Shown here: piece by piece, positions 7,870 through 16,055 of the stretch | How positions within the stretch are numbered: the stretch's first letter is position 1 | How the letters are laid out: each line of letters starts with the position of its first letter | Source of the DNA: RHKX01 sp963823565 | Lineage (GTDB): Bacteria > Actinomycetota > Thermoleophilia > Solirubrobacterales > 70-9 | NCBI GenBank assembly: GCA_963823565.1 | Contig: CAWGLR010000001.1 | Span: forward strand, 1,178,001-1,242,000 | Reading direction: 5' to 3' | Length of the DNA stretch: 64,000 nucleotides | Notes under the pieces: model-generated | Database searches by the model: none | The model's input: the letters and a program-made list of their open reading frames with translations, nothing else | Told to the model about the DNA's origin: nothing | Program-made: the position numbers and the translations under genes

Positions 7870-9369
7870 TCAGCCGGGCGCCGGCGCCGGGGCGGGCTCG
7901 CGGGCCGGCGCCGGGCGCAGCGCCGCGGCGGCGATGCCGAGCACGGCCCAGGCGATCGGGTCGGTGAAGAAGGCGGCGTAGCCGAGGCTGTGGACCAGCA
8001 TCACGGCGTAGATCGCCAGTAGCGCGCCCGCGAGCGGCGTCCCGCGAGCGCGGGTTCGGAGGGCCGGCGCCGCCGCCGTGAGCAGGGCGCCGATCGTCAC
8101 CGCGAGCAGCGCCGCGTAGGCGAGGAAGCCCACCGCTCCCTGCTCGGCGAGCACCGTCACCGGCTCGGTGTGGCTCTCGACCGCGAAGCCCTCGCCGCCG
8201 CCGAATCGCTCCTTGAACTCGTCGGCGAAGCTCCCCGAGCCCTCGCCGAGCGCGGGCGCGTCCGCGAAGATCTCCATGCCCCCGTCGATCAGCCCGCTGC
8301 GGCCGCTCGACTCGGTGCTGAGCCCGCCGCCGGCGATCAGCGCCAGCGCCGCGAGCAGGGCGAGCACCGTGGCGGCACCGGCGGCGATCCCCTGGAGCAT
8401 CCCCCAGCGCACCGCGACGAGGACGAGCATGCCGGCGATCAGCGCGATCGTGCTCGATTGCGAGAACGTGACGACGAGCGTCGCCGCGAGCACGCCGAAC
8501 AGGCCCGCGGCCGCCAGCGACTCGCCGCGGCGCCGCCCGAAGGCGACGACCGCCGCCAGCGCCGTCATCGAGACCGCCAGGTAGCGGCCAAGGATGTTGG
8601 GGTCCCAGAAGAGGGAGTTGACGCGGAGGTAGGGGTGTGCCTCGTTGCCCGCGATCACCTTGTCGTTCCAGAAGAGATCCTGCGCGGCCAGCTGGTAGCC
8701 GGCGACGAGCGCGAGGATCAGGCCCTCCACGGCGAGCACCAGGACGACCGCCCGCAGCAGCCGCCCGTCCCACTCGGCGCGGCCGAGCAGCCAGAACATC
8801 GCCGCGAACGGCGCGAAGAAGAAGCAGACGTCCTCGATCGCCGGCGAGAGGTCGTCCGCATATCCCGCCTGCAGCGCATAGACGAGCAGGAACATGCCGA
8901 GGATCGGCCCGATCCCCCCCACCAACCCTCGACCGGACGCTGCTTGCTGCTTGCTGCTTGCTGCTTGCTCCGCGCCGCGCCCCAGCCACGCGGCCACGAC
9001 CCCGCACCCGATCACGCCATAGAGCGGCAGCAGCAGGTTCGCGTCGCCGCCGCCGAGGTCGACCGGGATGCGGATCGGCAGGGCCGCGACGAGCGCCGGC
9101 ACCAACAGGGCGGGCCAGCGGCGCAGCGCGAGGCCGCCGAGGACGAGGCCGGCCAGCGCCGCGACGATCGCGAGCGCGATCAGCGGCGGGTGATCGCGGA
9201 ACGGGTCGAGCTGATCGCTCCCCGAGTTGTCGGCGACGACGAGCACCGGCGCGAGCGCGAGCGCGCCCGAGAGCGCGAGGAGCCGGCGGCGCTCGGCCCC
9301 GAGCGCGATCCCGATCGCCGCGAGCGCGGCGCAGGCGACGAGCCCGAGGTAGAGGAGCAGGTCGTCCAT
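7870..9369 (-). CDS. O-antigen ligase/polymerase family membrane protein (Wzy_C-like)
   Basis: 499 residues with about 10-12 transmembrane segments and a large soluble loop in the second half (WDPNILGRYLAVSMTALAAV, then the loop DAPALGEGSGSFADEF… and VESHTEPVTVLAEQGAVGFL), typical of WaaL/Wzy/PglL-type GT-C enzymes that polymerise or ligate lipid-linked glycans on the outer face. ATG at 9369 shares one base with the stop of the upstream gene (TGATG). Codons 134-144 are encoded by a tandem heptanucleotide repeat, giving the odd low-complexity stretch EQAASSKQQAAS; see the separate repeat entry. Ligase versus polymerase cannot be decided. Confidence 0.85.
   Translation of the reverse strand: MDDLLLYLGLVACAALAAIGIALGAERRRLLALSGALALAPVLVVADNSGSDQLDPFRDHPPLIALAIVAALAGLVLGGLALRRWPALLVPALVAALPIRIPVDLGGGDANLLLPLYGVIGCGVVAAWLGRGAEQAASSKQQAASGRGLVGGIGPILGMFLLVYALQAGYADDLSPAIEDVCFFFAPFAAMFWLLGRAEWDGRLLRAVVLVLAVEGLILALVAGYQLAAQDLFWNDKVIAGNEAHPYLRVNSLFWDPNILGRYLAVSMTALAAVVAFGRRRGESLAAAGLFGVLAATLVVTFSQSSTIALIAGMLVLVAVRWGMLQGIAAGAATVLALLAALALIAGGGLSTESSGRSGLIDGGMEIFADAPALGEGSGSFADEFKERFGGGEGFAVESHTEPVTVLAEQGAVGFLAYAALLAVTIGALLTAAAPALRTRARGTPLAGALLAIYAVMLVHSLGYAAFFTDPIAWAVLGIAAAALRPAPAREPAPAPAPG
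8939..8969. repeat. Tandem heptanucleotide repeat (TGCTTGC)4 inside the ligase gene
   Basis: Four exact head-to-tail copies of TGCTTGC at 8941-8968, plus partial flanks. The unit is 7 bp, so gain or loss of one copy would shift the reading frame of the O-antigen ligase/polymerase gene at about codon 140 and remove most of the protein. It stands out because the rest of the window has no comparable simple repeat. Confidence 0.9.
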
Positions 9370-9797
9370 CAGCCCTCCCCCACCACGCGGATCCGGCCCG
9401 GCGGCAGGATGTCCCTGCCCTGCTCGCCGAGGACCACCCGCAGGGCGTAGAGCCCCGCCGGCGCCGGCTCGCCGTCGTCGGCCAGGCCGTCCCAGCGGAA
9501 GACCTGGGTTCCGGCGGACAGGTCCTCCCCGAGCGCGAGCGCCCGCACCTGCGCGTCGTCGCTGCCCGGGTTGCCGTCGATGATCAGCACGTCGACCGAG
9601 CTGTCGCCGCGGGCGAGATCGAAGGCGACGCGGGCAGTGCCCCCCGGCTCGAGCCGCTTGGTCAGCTCGACCGTGTTGACGAGGTCGTCCTCGGAGCGGA
9701 CCACGCGCGTCACCGCGAAGGCGGCGACGGCGACGATCAGCAGCGCGGCGAACAGGACGGCGCCGAGCTTCGCGCTCGCTCCCGGCGCGGCTCCCAC
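9369..9797 (-). CDS. Membrane-anchored protein with FlgD-Ig-like domain
   Basis: 142 residues. A single N-terminal hydrophobic segment (LGAVLFAALLIVAVAAFAV, about residues 11-29) is followed by one beta-rich domain ending WDGLADDGEPAPAGLYALRVVLGEQG, the hallmark of the FlgD Ig-like/FlgD_ig module. Likely a single-pass anchor with the domain outside. GTG start at 9797 lies five bases after the stop of the LytR_C gene. Its place between LytR_C proteins and the O-antigen ligase suggests a structural or scaffold role in glycan export; the molecular function is not known to me. Confidence 0.65.
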   Translation of the reverse strand: MGAAPGASAKLGAVLFAALLIVAVAAFAVTRVVRSEDDLVNTVELTKRLEPGGTARVAFDLARGDSSVDVLIIDGNPGSDDAQVRALALGEDLSAGTQVFRWDGLADDGEPAPAGLYALRVVLGEQGRDILPPGRIRVVGEG

Positions 9798-9802
9798 CCG
9801 GG

Positions 9803-10600
9803 TCAGCCCTTGCCGCCCTCGGCGGGCTGGAGGTCCTTCCCGACGAAGATGACGACGTCCGCGCCGTCCGCGGCCGCTTCACCCTCGGCGTCGAACTCCG
9901 TCGCGGGCGTGCCGAGCTTCAGCGTCCGCACGATGAGGCGCCCACCGGCCTTCTGGCCCTCGGCGAACTGCACCTTGGTCTTGCCGACCGTGTCGGTGCC
10001 GGCGGTCGTGGAGGTGACGTCGAAGCCGCGGTCGCTCAGCCCGTCGCCGACCTGGTCGGCGGCGCCGCTGTCTCCGCCCGAGTTGACGACCGCGATCTGG
10101 ACGTCGCCGCGGTCGATCCCGCCGCCACCGCCCGAGTCGCCGTCGCCGGAGCGAATCAGCAGGCCCGCAGCCACGAAGATCGCGACGGCGACGAGCAGCG
10201 CGACGATCGTGATCACGAGCGGGTGGCGCGGCCCGCGCTCGATGACCCGCCGCCACAGCGGGGCGTCGGCCAACACCAGCGCCTCGTGCTCGGCGGTCGA
10301 GATCCGCGCCAGGGCGGGCCGCTCGGAGGTGACCCGCTCGGCTGGGGTCATCCTCCCTCCGGCGCGATCTCGCCGGATCCCAGCGGGGTCGATCGCCCTG
10401 AACTCGGTCGTCCCCGCCTCGGGCTCGCGGTCCATCCAATCGAGCAGGCGCCCGACCTCGTGGCGCTGCGTCAGGTAGAGCGGCACGAGCAGGAGCAGGC
10501 CGAGGATCGCCATCGCTCCGGCGGCGCCGCCGAGCACGATCAGGATGCCGTCCTTGCTGAGGAGGGAGTCGGTCGCTGCGAGCAGGACGGCGTCGGTCAT
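9803..10600 (-). CDS. Two-pass membrane protein with LytR_C domain
   Basis: 265 residues. Hydrophobic segments lie at about residues 18-42 (ILIVLGGAAGAMAILGLLLLVPLYL) and 128-150 (PLVITIVALLVAVAIFVAAGLLI). The C-terminal 100 residues begin VQIAVVNSGG and form a LytR_C-type (LytR cell-envelope regulator C-terminal) domain, usually found outside the membrane in actinobacterial wall proteins. There is no LCP phosphotransferase domain, so it is not a LytR-CpsA-Psr enzyme. It is paralogous to the frameshifted gene just upstream (10629-11415), with the same two-segment layout. Role unknown, probably in envelope polysaccharide assembly. Confidence 0.7.
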   Translation of the reverse strand: MTDAVLLAATDSLLSKDGILIVLGGAAGAMAILGLLLLVPLYLTQRHEVGRLLDWMDREPEAGTTEFRAIDPAGIRRDRAGGRMTPAERVTSERPALARISTAEHEALVLADAPLWRRVIERGPRHPLVITIVALLVAVAIFVAAGLLIRSGDGDSGGGGGIDRGDVQIAVVNSGGDSGAADQVGDGLSDRGFDVTSTTAGTDTVGKTKVQFAEGQKAGGRLIVRTLKLGTPATEFDAEGEAAADGADVVIFVGKDLQPAEGGKG

Positions 10601-10628
10601 CGTCCCTGGCGCGGGCCGGGACCCATCA

Positions 10629-11415
10629 CTAGATCCCCGCGTCGTCGGCGCCGACGACGACGGCGACCTTGGCCTTGCCGGCGACGTCCTGCACCTCGGA
10701 GGTCATCTCGACGACCTCGAGGGGGCCGAGCTGCTCCTCGAGCGCGGCGGCGAGGTCCTTGGCCTCGGACTTCGCCTCGTCCCCGTCGAACATCACGACG
10801 CTGACCTCGAGGGGCGCCGGTGCATTGGTCTTCTCGCCGACGTCGAAGCCCGCGTCCTTGACGAAGCTCGCCGCGGTGTCGGCGACGCCCTCGACGCCGA
10901 CGCCGCCGACCTCGGTCGCGGTGCCGTTGAGGACGGCGACCTCCGAGGGCTTCTCCTCCGCCCCCTTGCCGCTTCCGCTGCTCGACGCCGTGCCGGACGA
11001 GCTGCTCTCGCCCGAGTCGCCGAGGAGGCCGAACCCGCTGGTCAGGATCCCGACGCCGATCAGGACGGCGAGGAGGCCGGCGAGGAGGATCTTCGCGTCG
11101 ACGGGGCTGCGCTTGTCGAGCTCCTCCCAGCGGTACGCGAACTCGCCGCGGAGCCGGTGGACGCCTCCCCGGGCCCTCGGGCTCGGGCTCCTCGGCATCC
11201 TCGTCGCGGAGGCCGCCGGATCGGGCGATCGTCGCCTCGCTGGCGGCCCCGGCCACGCGGTCGGCCTCGACGGCCGCGCGCTCCGGGGAGCGCCCAGCCC
11301 ACTCGCGCAGGCGCCGCAGATGCCGCGCCTGCTGGAACGTCAGGAACGCAAGCACGGCCATGCCGCCGAAGGCGACGAAGCCGAGGATGGCGCCGATCTC
11401 CTTCAGCAGGTCCAT
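10629..11415 (-). pseudogene. Second LytR_C membrane protein, split by a +1 frameshift
   Basis: The ATG at 11415 opens a good frame (MDLLKEIGAILGFVAFGG…, membrane segment, then a charged linker …LRDEDAEEPEPE). In the G/C run near 11165-11185 the coding signal jumps to another frame, which continues …GEFAYRWEELDKRSPVDAKILLAGLLAVLIGVGIL and a LytR_C domain (SEVAVLNGTATEVGG…) to the TAG at 10629. Dropping one base in that run joins both halves into a protein with the same layout as the next gene (10600-9803). It is therefore one gene with a single extra base: a sequence error or a real inactivating or slippery site. A truncated start inside the second half is possible but would lose the first membrane helix. 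Confidence 0.7.
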
Positions 11416-11461
11416 CGTCAGCGGGTGATCTTACGTTCTGAGGCGGTGCTCAGCCCGTCGG

Positions 11462-13357
11462 TCAGCGGCTTCCCGCCAGTCCGGCGCCTGGATCGCCCGC
11501 CGCGCTCTTGCCGATCAGGGCGACGATTCGGTCCCCGAGACCCTCCTCGTCGGGATTGTCGGTGAGCTTTCGCAGCTCCGCCATCGTCCCCTCGACCGCC
11601 GCCGGGTCGATCGGCTCGTCCCGTACCGCGCGGACGATTCGCGCGGCAGCGGTCGGCTCGGCGTGCTCGCCCTCGGCCAGCAGCCGCTCGTGGAGCTGCT
11701 CGCCCGGGCGCGGCCCGGTGAACTCGATCGCGATGTCGGTGTCGGGCTCGTAGCCGGCGAGCCGGATCATGTTGCGGGCGAGGTCGAGGATCCGGACCGG
11801 CTCCCCCATCTCGAGCACGAAGACGTCGCCCTCCCCGCCGAGGTCGGCGGCGCGGATGACGAGCTGGACGGCCTCGGGGATCGTCATGAAGTAGCGCGCC
11901 ATCTCCGGGTGGGTCACCGTCACCGGCCCGCCGCGCTCGATCTGCGCGCGGAAGATCGGGACGACGCTCCCGGACGAGCCGAGGACGTTGCCGAAGCGGA
12001 CGCTGACGAAGCGGGTCGCCGGGTAGCGCGCGGCGGCGGCCTGGACGACGCGCTCGGCCAGCGCCTTCGAGGCGCCCATCACGGTGCGCGCCTCCACTGC
12101 CTTGTCGGTCGAGATGTGGACGAAGCGCTCGGCGCCGGCGACCGCGGCGGTCTCGGCGGTGATGCGCGTGGCGATCGCGTTGTTGCGGACCGCCTCGAGC
12201 GGGTTCGCCTCCATCAGCGGGACGTGCTTGTAGGCGGCGGCGTGGAAGACGACCTCGGGCCGGCTGCGCTGCATCACCTCGAGCATGCGCTCGCCCTCCT
12301 TGCAGTCGGCCAGCACGGCCTCGACCGCGGCGAAGTGCCACTCGGAGGTGAGCTCGCGGTGGATCTGGAAGAGGTTGTCCTCGGCGTGGTCGACGAGGAC
12401 CATGTGCCGCGGCCCGACGCGGGCGATCTGGCGGCAGAGCTCGGAGCCGATCGAGCCGCCGGCGCCGGTGACGAGGACCTTCTTGCCCCGCAGGTACGAG
12501 CCGACGACGTCGAGCTCGATCTTCACCGGCTCGCGGCCGAGCACGTCCTCGACCTGGACCTCGCGGAGCTGCCGGGTGAGCTGGACGCCGCCGCGGAGCA
12601 GCTCGAAGACGGTCGGCAGGGTGCGGACGCGGATGCTGCGCTCGCGACAGGCGGAGACGACCTTGCCGCGGAGGGCGCCCGGCGCCGAGGGGATCGCGAT
12701 CACTACCTCGTCGGGCTTGAGGCGGTCGAGGATCGCGCCGAGCTCGTCGGTGCCGCCGAGCACCCTCAGCCCGAGCAGGCGCATGCCGCGCTTGCGGGCG
12801 TCGTCGTCGACGAAGCCGATCGGGTTGCCGAGCCCGGGGTTGAGGCGGAGCTCGCGGACGACCATCTGGCCGCCCGAGCCGGCGCCGACGACGAGCGTGT
12901 CGTTCCCGCCGGCGCGGGTGTGCCGGCGCATCCGGCGCTCGACGAAGGCGAAGCGGATCGCGGCCCGAGCGGTGACCAGCAGCCCGATCGTGAAGATCAG
13001 GTCGTAGATCATCACCGAGCGCGGCATCGGGCTCGAGAAGGGCTTGGCGATCACGAAGATCGCGATCAGCACCGCGGAGGCGACCGCGCACGCACGCACG
13101 ACCGCCCAGGTGTCGCCGAGGTTGAAGTAGCGCCACCACTTCTGGTGGAGGCCCATCAGGCTGAAGATCAGCGACTTGCCGATCGCGACGAAGACGATCG
13201 AGCCGGTCAGCATCGTCACGTAGCGGTCGGGGATGAACCCGGGCTCGTCGATGAAGCGGATCGCGAAGGCGAGGTAGAACGCCAGCGCGGCGAGGAGCGC
13301 GTCCGCCGCGAGCTGAAGGATGCGATGCCGGACGACCGGCGCTCTCAGGCGGCTCAT
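11462..13357 (-). CDS. Polysaccharide biosynthesis NDP-sugar epimerase/4,6-dehydratase (CapD/WbpM-like)
   Basis: 631 residues. The N-terminal third has four hydrophobic segments (LQLAADALLAALAFYLAFAIRF onward), then a CoA-binding-like Rossmann region (TLVVGAGSGGQMVVREL), then the SDR domain with NAD motif GKKVLVTGAGGSIGSELCRQI, FHAAAYKHVPLMEANP and the SxnM(x)xxK-type catalytic stretch ISTDKAVEARTVMGASKALAE. Such enzymes convert UDP-GlcNAc to a 4-keto-6-deoxy sugar for glycan initiation. I start at ATG 13357 (MSRLRAP), just before the membrane segments. First gene of the minus-strand operon reaching to the flippase. Confidence 0.92.
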   Translation of the reverse strand: MSRLRAPVVRHRILQLAADALLAALAFYLAFAIRFIDEPGFIPDRYVTMLTGSIVFVAIGKSLIFSLMGLHQKWWRYFNLGDTWAVVRACAVASAVLIAIFVIAKPFSSPMPRSVMIYDLIFTIGLLVTARAAIRFAFVERRMRRHTRAGGNDTLVVGAGSGGQMVVRELRLNPGLGNPIGFVDDDARKRGMRLLGLRVLGGTDELGAILDRLKPDEVVIAIPSAPGALRGKVVSACRERSIRVRTLPTVFELLRGGVQLTRQLREVQVEDVLGREPVKIELDVVGSYLRGKKVLVTGAGGSIGSELCRQIARVGPRHMVLVDHAEDNLFQIHRELTSEWHFAAVEAVLADCKEGERMLEVMQRSRPEVVFHAAAYKHVPLMEANPLEAVRNNAIATRITAETAAVAGAERFVHISTDKAVEARTVMGASKALAERVVQAAAARYPATRFVSVRFGNVLGSSGSVVPIFRAQIERGGPVTVTHPEMARYFMTIPEAVQLVIRAADLGGEGDVFVLEMGEPVRILDLARNMIRLAGYEPDTDIAIEFTGPRPGEQLHERLLAEGEHAEPTAAARIVRAVRDEPIDPAAVEGTMAELRKLTDNPDEEGLGDRIVALIGKSAAGDPGAGLAGSR

Positions 13358-13425
13358 CCCGGAAAGGGTAGAGTCCTTCGCAAGGCTGCGGGCCCTCCTC
13401 TCACGGCTCCGCAAGCCGATTCTGC

Positions 13426-14100
13426 ATGCACGCGGCCATCAACTCACTGACCGCTTCGATCACCGATCCCCTCGTCAACCTCGCGGTTGACTTCGTCGAT
13501 GCCGTCGGCGTCTGGGGCGTGTTCATCCTGATGACGCTCGAGAGCGCCTGCGTGCCGATCCCCAGCGAGGCGACGATGCTGTTCGCCGGCTTCGCGGTCA
13601 GCGACGGCGACATGACGCTGTTCGGCGCCGTCGCCGCGGGCGTCCTCGGCAACCTCGTCGGCTCCTGGGTCGCCTGGGCGGCCGGCTACTACGGGCGCGA
13701 GGAGCTGCTCGAGAAGAACAAGCTCATCCACATCAACCCCAAGCACCTCGCCGCCGCCGACCGCTGGTTCGAGCGCCACGGCGAGGCGACCGTCTTCTGG
13801 ACGCGGATGCTGCCGATCATCCGCACGTTCATCTCGCTGCCGGCGGGCGCCGCCGAGATGCCGTTCTGGCGCTTCACCTTCTTCACGCTCGCGGGCTGCG
13901 TCCCGTGGGTCCTCGGCCTCACCCTGCTCGGCCGCTCGGTCGGCGACAACTGGCGCGACCTCCAGGACAAGCTCCACTACTTCGACTACCTCGTGGCCGG
14001 CCTGATCGTGATCGCGGCCATCTACCTGTTCATCCGCTGGCGCCGCGGCAGGGCGGCCTCGGCCGACGAGCGCGGGGCGGCGGGCGCCGACCGGGTCTGA
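13426..14100 (+). CDS. DedA family membrane protein
   Basis: 224 residues, about five to six hydrophobic segments. It carries the DedA (SNARE-associated) signature: an N-terminal re-entrant ESACVPIPSEATMLFAGF with the conserved Glu, and FWTRMLPIIRTFISLPAGAAEM with the conserved Arg-rich loop. Some DedA proteins have been shown to return undecaprenyl phosphate to the inner leaflet. Here the gene sits nine bases before an undecaprenyl-diphosphatase gene, which supports a lipid-carrier recycling role. It diverges from the epimerase/dehydratase operon across a 68-base gap. Confidence 0.9.
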   Translation: MHAAINSLTASITDPLVNLAVDFVDAVGVWGVFILMTLESACVPIPSEATMLFAGFAVSDGDMTLFGAVAAGVLGNLVGSWVAWAAGYYGREELLEKNKLIHINPKHLAAADRWFERHGEATVFWTRMLPIIRTFISLPAGAAEMPFWRFTFFTLAGCVPWVLGLTLLGRSVGDNWRDLQDKLHYFDYLVAGLIVIAAIYLFIRWRRGRAASADERGAAGADRV

Positions 14101-14108
14101 TCGGGGCG

Positions 14109-14930
14109 ATGCGGAGGACTCGGAACCGTAGCGGTGGGCTGACGATCGGCCGCGCCGCAGCGCTCGGGGCGGTCCAGGGCCCGACCGAGCTCCTCCCCGT
14201 CTCCAGCTCCGCCCACCTGCGGATCGTCCCCTGGCTCGCGGGCTGGGACCTCGACGACGTCAGCCCCGAGGACCGCAAGGCCTTCGAGGTCGCCGTCCAC
14301 TGCGGCGCCGCGCTGGCGCTGCTGATCGGCCAGCGGCGGCTGATCGCCGAGGAGGCGCGGCGCCTCGACAGCCGCCGGGTCGCGGTCATCGCGCTCTCGT
14401 TCCTCCCCGCCGTCGCGGTCGGGCTCGCGCTGGAGAGCTGGATCGACCGCCGGCTCGGCGGCCCCCGCTCGACCGCCGCGGGGCTCGTCGCCGGCTCGGT
14501 GGCGATGGTGATCGCCGATCGCGCCCCGCGCGAGCGGACCGCCGGCGACGCCCGCCCGCTCGACGGGTTCGTGATCGGCTGCGCCCAGGCCGCCGCGCTC
14601 GCGCCCGGCGTCTCCCGCAACGGCTCGACCCTCGCCGCCGCCCGCCTGCGCGGCTTCGGCCGGGCGCACGCGAACCTGCTCTCGCGGACGGTGGCCCTCC
14701 CGGTCATCACCGCGGCCGCCGCGCGCAAGGCGATGACGCTTCGCAAGCGCCGCCGCAGCGTCGACCCCCAGCTCGCGCGCGCCGCGACCGTCGGCGTCGT
14801 CGTCGCGTTCGGCTCGACGCTCGCCTCCCAGCCGCTGATCCGCGCGGTCGAGCGCGATCGCGCGCTCTGGCCCTACGCCGCCTACCGGACCGCGCTGGCC
14901 GGGCTGATCATGTGGAAGGCGCGGGGGTGA
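14109..14930 (+). CDS. uppP: Undecaprenyl-diphosphatase (BacA/UppP family)
   Basis: 273 residues, hydrophobic with about seven to eight segments. It removes a phosphate from undecaprenyl diphosphate after glycan transfer, regenerating the carrier. Motif 1, GAVQGPTELLPVSSSAHL, and motif 2, APGVSRNGSTLAAARL, match the family (usual forms EGLTEFLPVSSTGH and PGxSRSG); the first Glu of motif 1 is Gln, a variant also seen in other UppP proteins. ATG at 14109 follows the DedA stop by eight bases, so the pair is co-transcribed. Basic N-terminus and basic loop KAMTLRKRRRS suggest inside orientation of those parts. Confidence 0.92.
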   Translation: MRRTRNRSGGLTIGRAAALGAVQGPTELLPVSSSAHLRIVPWLAGWDLDDVSPEDRKAFEVAVHCGAALALLIGQRRLIAEEARRLDSRRVAVIALSFLPAVAVGLALESWIDRRLGGPRSTAAGLVAGSVAMVIADRAPRERTAGDARPLDGFVIGCAQAAALAPGVSRNGSTLAAARLRGFGRAHANLLSRTVALPVITAAAARKAMTLRKRRRSVDPQLARAATVGVVVAFGSTLASQPLIRAVERDRALWPYAAYRTALAGLIMWKARG

Positions 14931-14989
14931 AGCCGAACTCTCGGCCTCAGGCCGACTGATTGGCTCCACGTCCGCTTGAATCAACGAAC

Positions 14990-15994
14990 GTGACCCAGGA
15001 CGCCTACACCCGCGCCGGCGTCAGCCAGCGCGACGCCGACGACTCCGTCGCCGCGCTGCTGGCCCACCTCTCGCGGATCGAGACCGGCAAGGCGTCGCGG
15101 GTCGTCCCCCTCCCGGGCCACTACGCCAGCGTCCTGCGCATCGACGACCGCACCGGGGTCGCCTTCGGCGCCGACGGGGTCGGGACCAAGATGGTCCTCG
15201 CCGAGCAGCTCGGCCGCTTCGACACGATCGGGATCGACTGCATCGCGATGAACGTCAACGACCTCGTCTGCGTCGGCGCCGAGCCGATCGCCCTCGTCGA
15301 CACGATCCTCTGCGCGACCGCGAACCCGGAGATCATCGGCGAGATCGGCAAGGGCCTCCGCAGGGGAGCGGAGCTGTCGGGCGTCGAGATCCCGGGCGGC
15401 GAGATCGCGCAGGTCGGCGACGTCGTCTCCGGCTGGGAGCTGAGCGCGAGCGCGATCGGGCTCGTCGGCCTCGACGCGATCATCGACGGCTCCCGGGTGC
15501 GGCCGGGCGACGCGATCGTCGGGCTCCCCTCCTCCGGCCTCCACTCCAACGGCTACACGCTCGCCCGCCGTGCCCTCGCCGGCGTGCCGCTCGACGACGA
15601 GCGCCTCGGCCGTCCGCTGGGCGACGTCCTGCTCGAGCCGACCGAGATCTACGTCGAGACGATCCTCGAGCTGCTCGCCGTCCCCGACCTCGCTGTCCAC
15701 GGCCTCGCCCACATCACCGGCGACGGCCTCAACAACCTCACCCGCCTCAGCTCCGACGTCGGCTTCCGGATCGAGAGCCCGCTGCCCGTCCCCCCCGTCT
15801 TCGACCTGATCGCCGAGCACGGCGGGGTCAGCGAGGAGGAGATGTACGAGGTCTTCAACATGGGCTGCGGCTTCTGCGTCGTCGTCCCCGAGCGCGACCT
15901 CGACGCGGCGCTCGGGCTGCTCTCCGGCAGCTACCCGGAGGCGAAGGCGATCGGCACCGTCACCGACCGCCCGCGGGTGGTCGAGCGCGGCTGA
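14990..15994 (+). CDS. purM: Phosphoribosylformylglycinamidine cyclo-ligase (AIR synthetase)
   Basis: 334 residues from the GTG at 14990 (VTQDAYTRAGV, the usual PurM N-terminus); a TTG 30 bases upstream is possible but less likely. It makes aminoimidazole ribonucleotide from FGAM with ATP in purine synthesis. Family marks: FGADGVGTKMVLAEQLGRFDTIGIDCIAMNVND, GGEIAQVGDVV, GLPSSGLHSNGYTLARR, HITGDGLNNLTRL and NMGCGFCVVV. No other purine gene is adjacent. A strong hairpin right after the stop (16018-16055) would end its transcript. Confidence 0.95.
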   Translation: MTQDAYTRAGVSQRDADDSVAALLAHLSRIETGKASRVVPLPGHYASVLRIDDRTGVAFGADGVGTKMVLAEQLGRFDTIGIDCIAMNVNDLVCVGAEPIALVDTILCATANPEIIGEIGKGLRRGAELSGVEIPGGEIAQVGDVVSGWELSASAIGLVGLDAIIDGSRVRPGDAIVGLPSSGLHSNGYTLARRALAGVPLDDERLGRPLGDVLLEPTEIYVETILELLAVPDLAVHGLAHITGDGLNNLTRLSSDVGFRIESPLPVPPVFDLIAEHGGVSEEEMYEVFNMGCGFCVVVPERDLDAALGLLSGSYPEAKAIGTVTDRPRVVERG

Positions 15995-16017
15995 CGGCGG
16001 CGCGTTCCCCCTCCGGC

Positions 16018-16055
16018 GGGGTCTCTCGCGCCAACATGTTGGCGGCAGAGACCCC
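16018..16055. terminator. Large near-perfect hairpin between convergent genes
   Basis: Two 19-base arms pair except for a two-base mismatch: GGGGTCTCT then CGCCAACA, mirrored by TGTTGGCG and AGAGACCCC. The centre is the 16-base palindrome CGCCAACATGTTGGCG. It lies 24 bases after purM and exactly where similarity of the minus-strand VOC remnant ends, so it can stop transcription from both sides. No U-run follows; it may also be the scar of a rearrangement. Confidence 0.6.

Noticed and set aside
8939..8969. CRISPR array
   Set aside because: Seven-base tandem units without spacers; no cas genes in the window.
5783..9007. 1074-codon minus-strand frame crossing the flippase and ligase genes
   Set aside because: Out of frame with two well-supported membrane-protein genes and made of Arg/Pro/Gly-rich sequence.
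14960..14989. TTG start 10 codons before the chosen purM start
   Set aside because: The GTG at 14990 gives the standard PurM N-terminus; the extra residues are not like the family.
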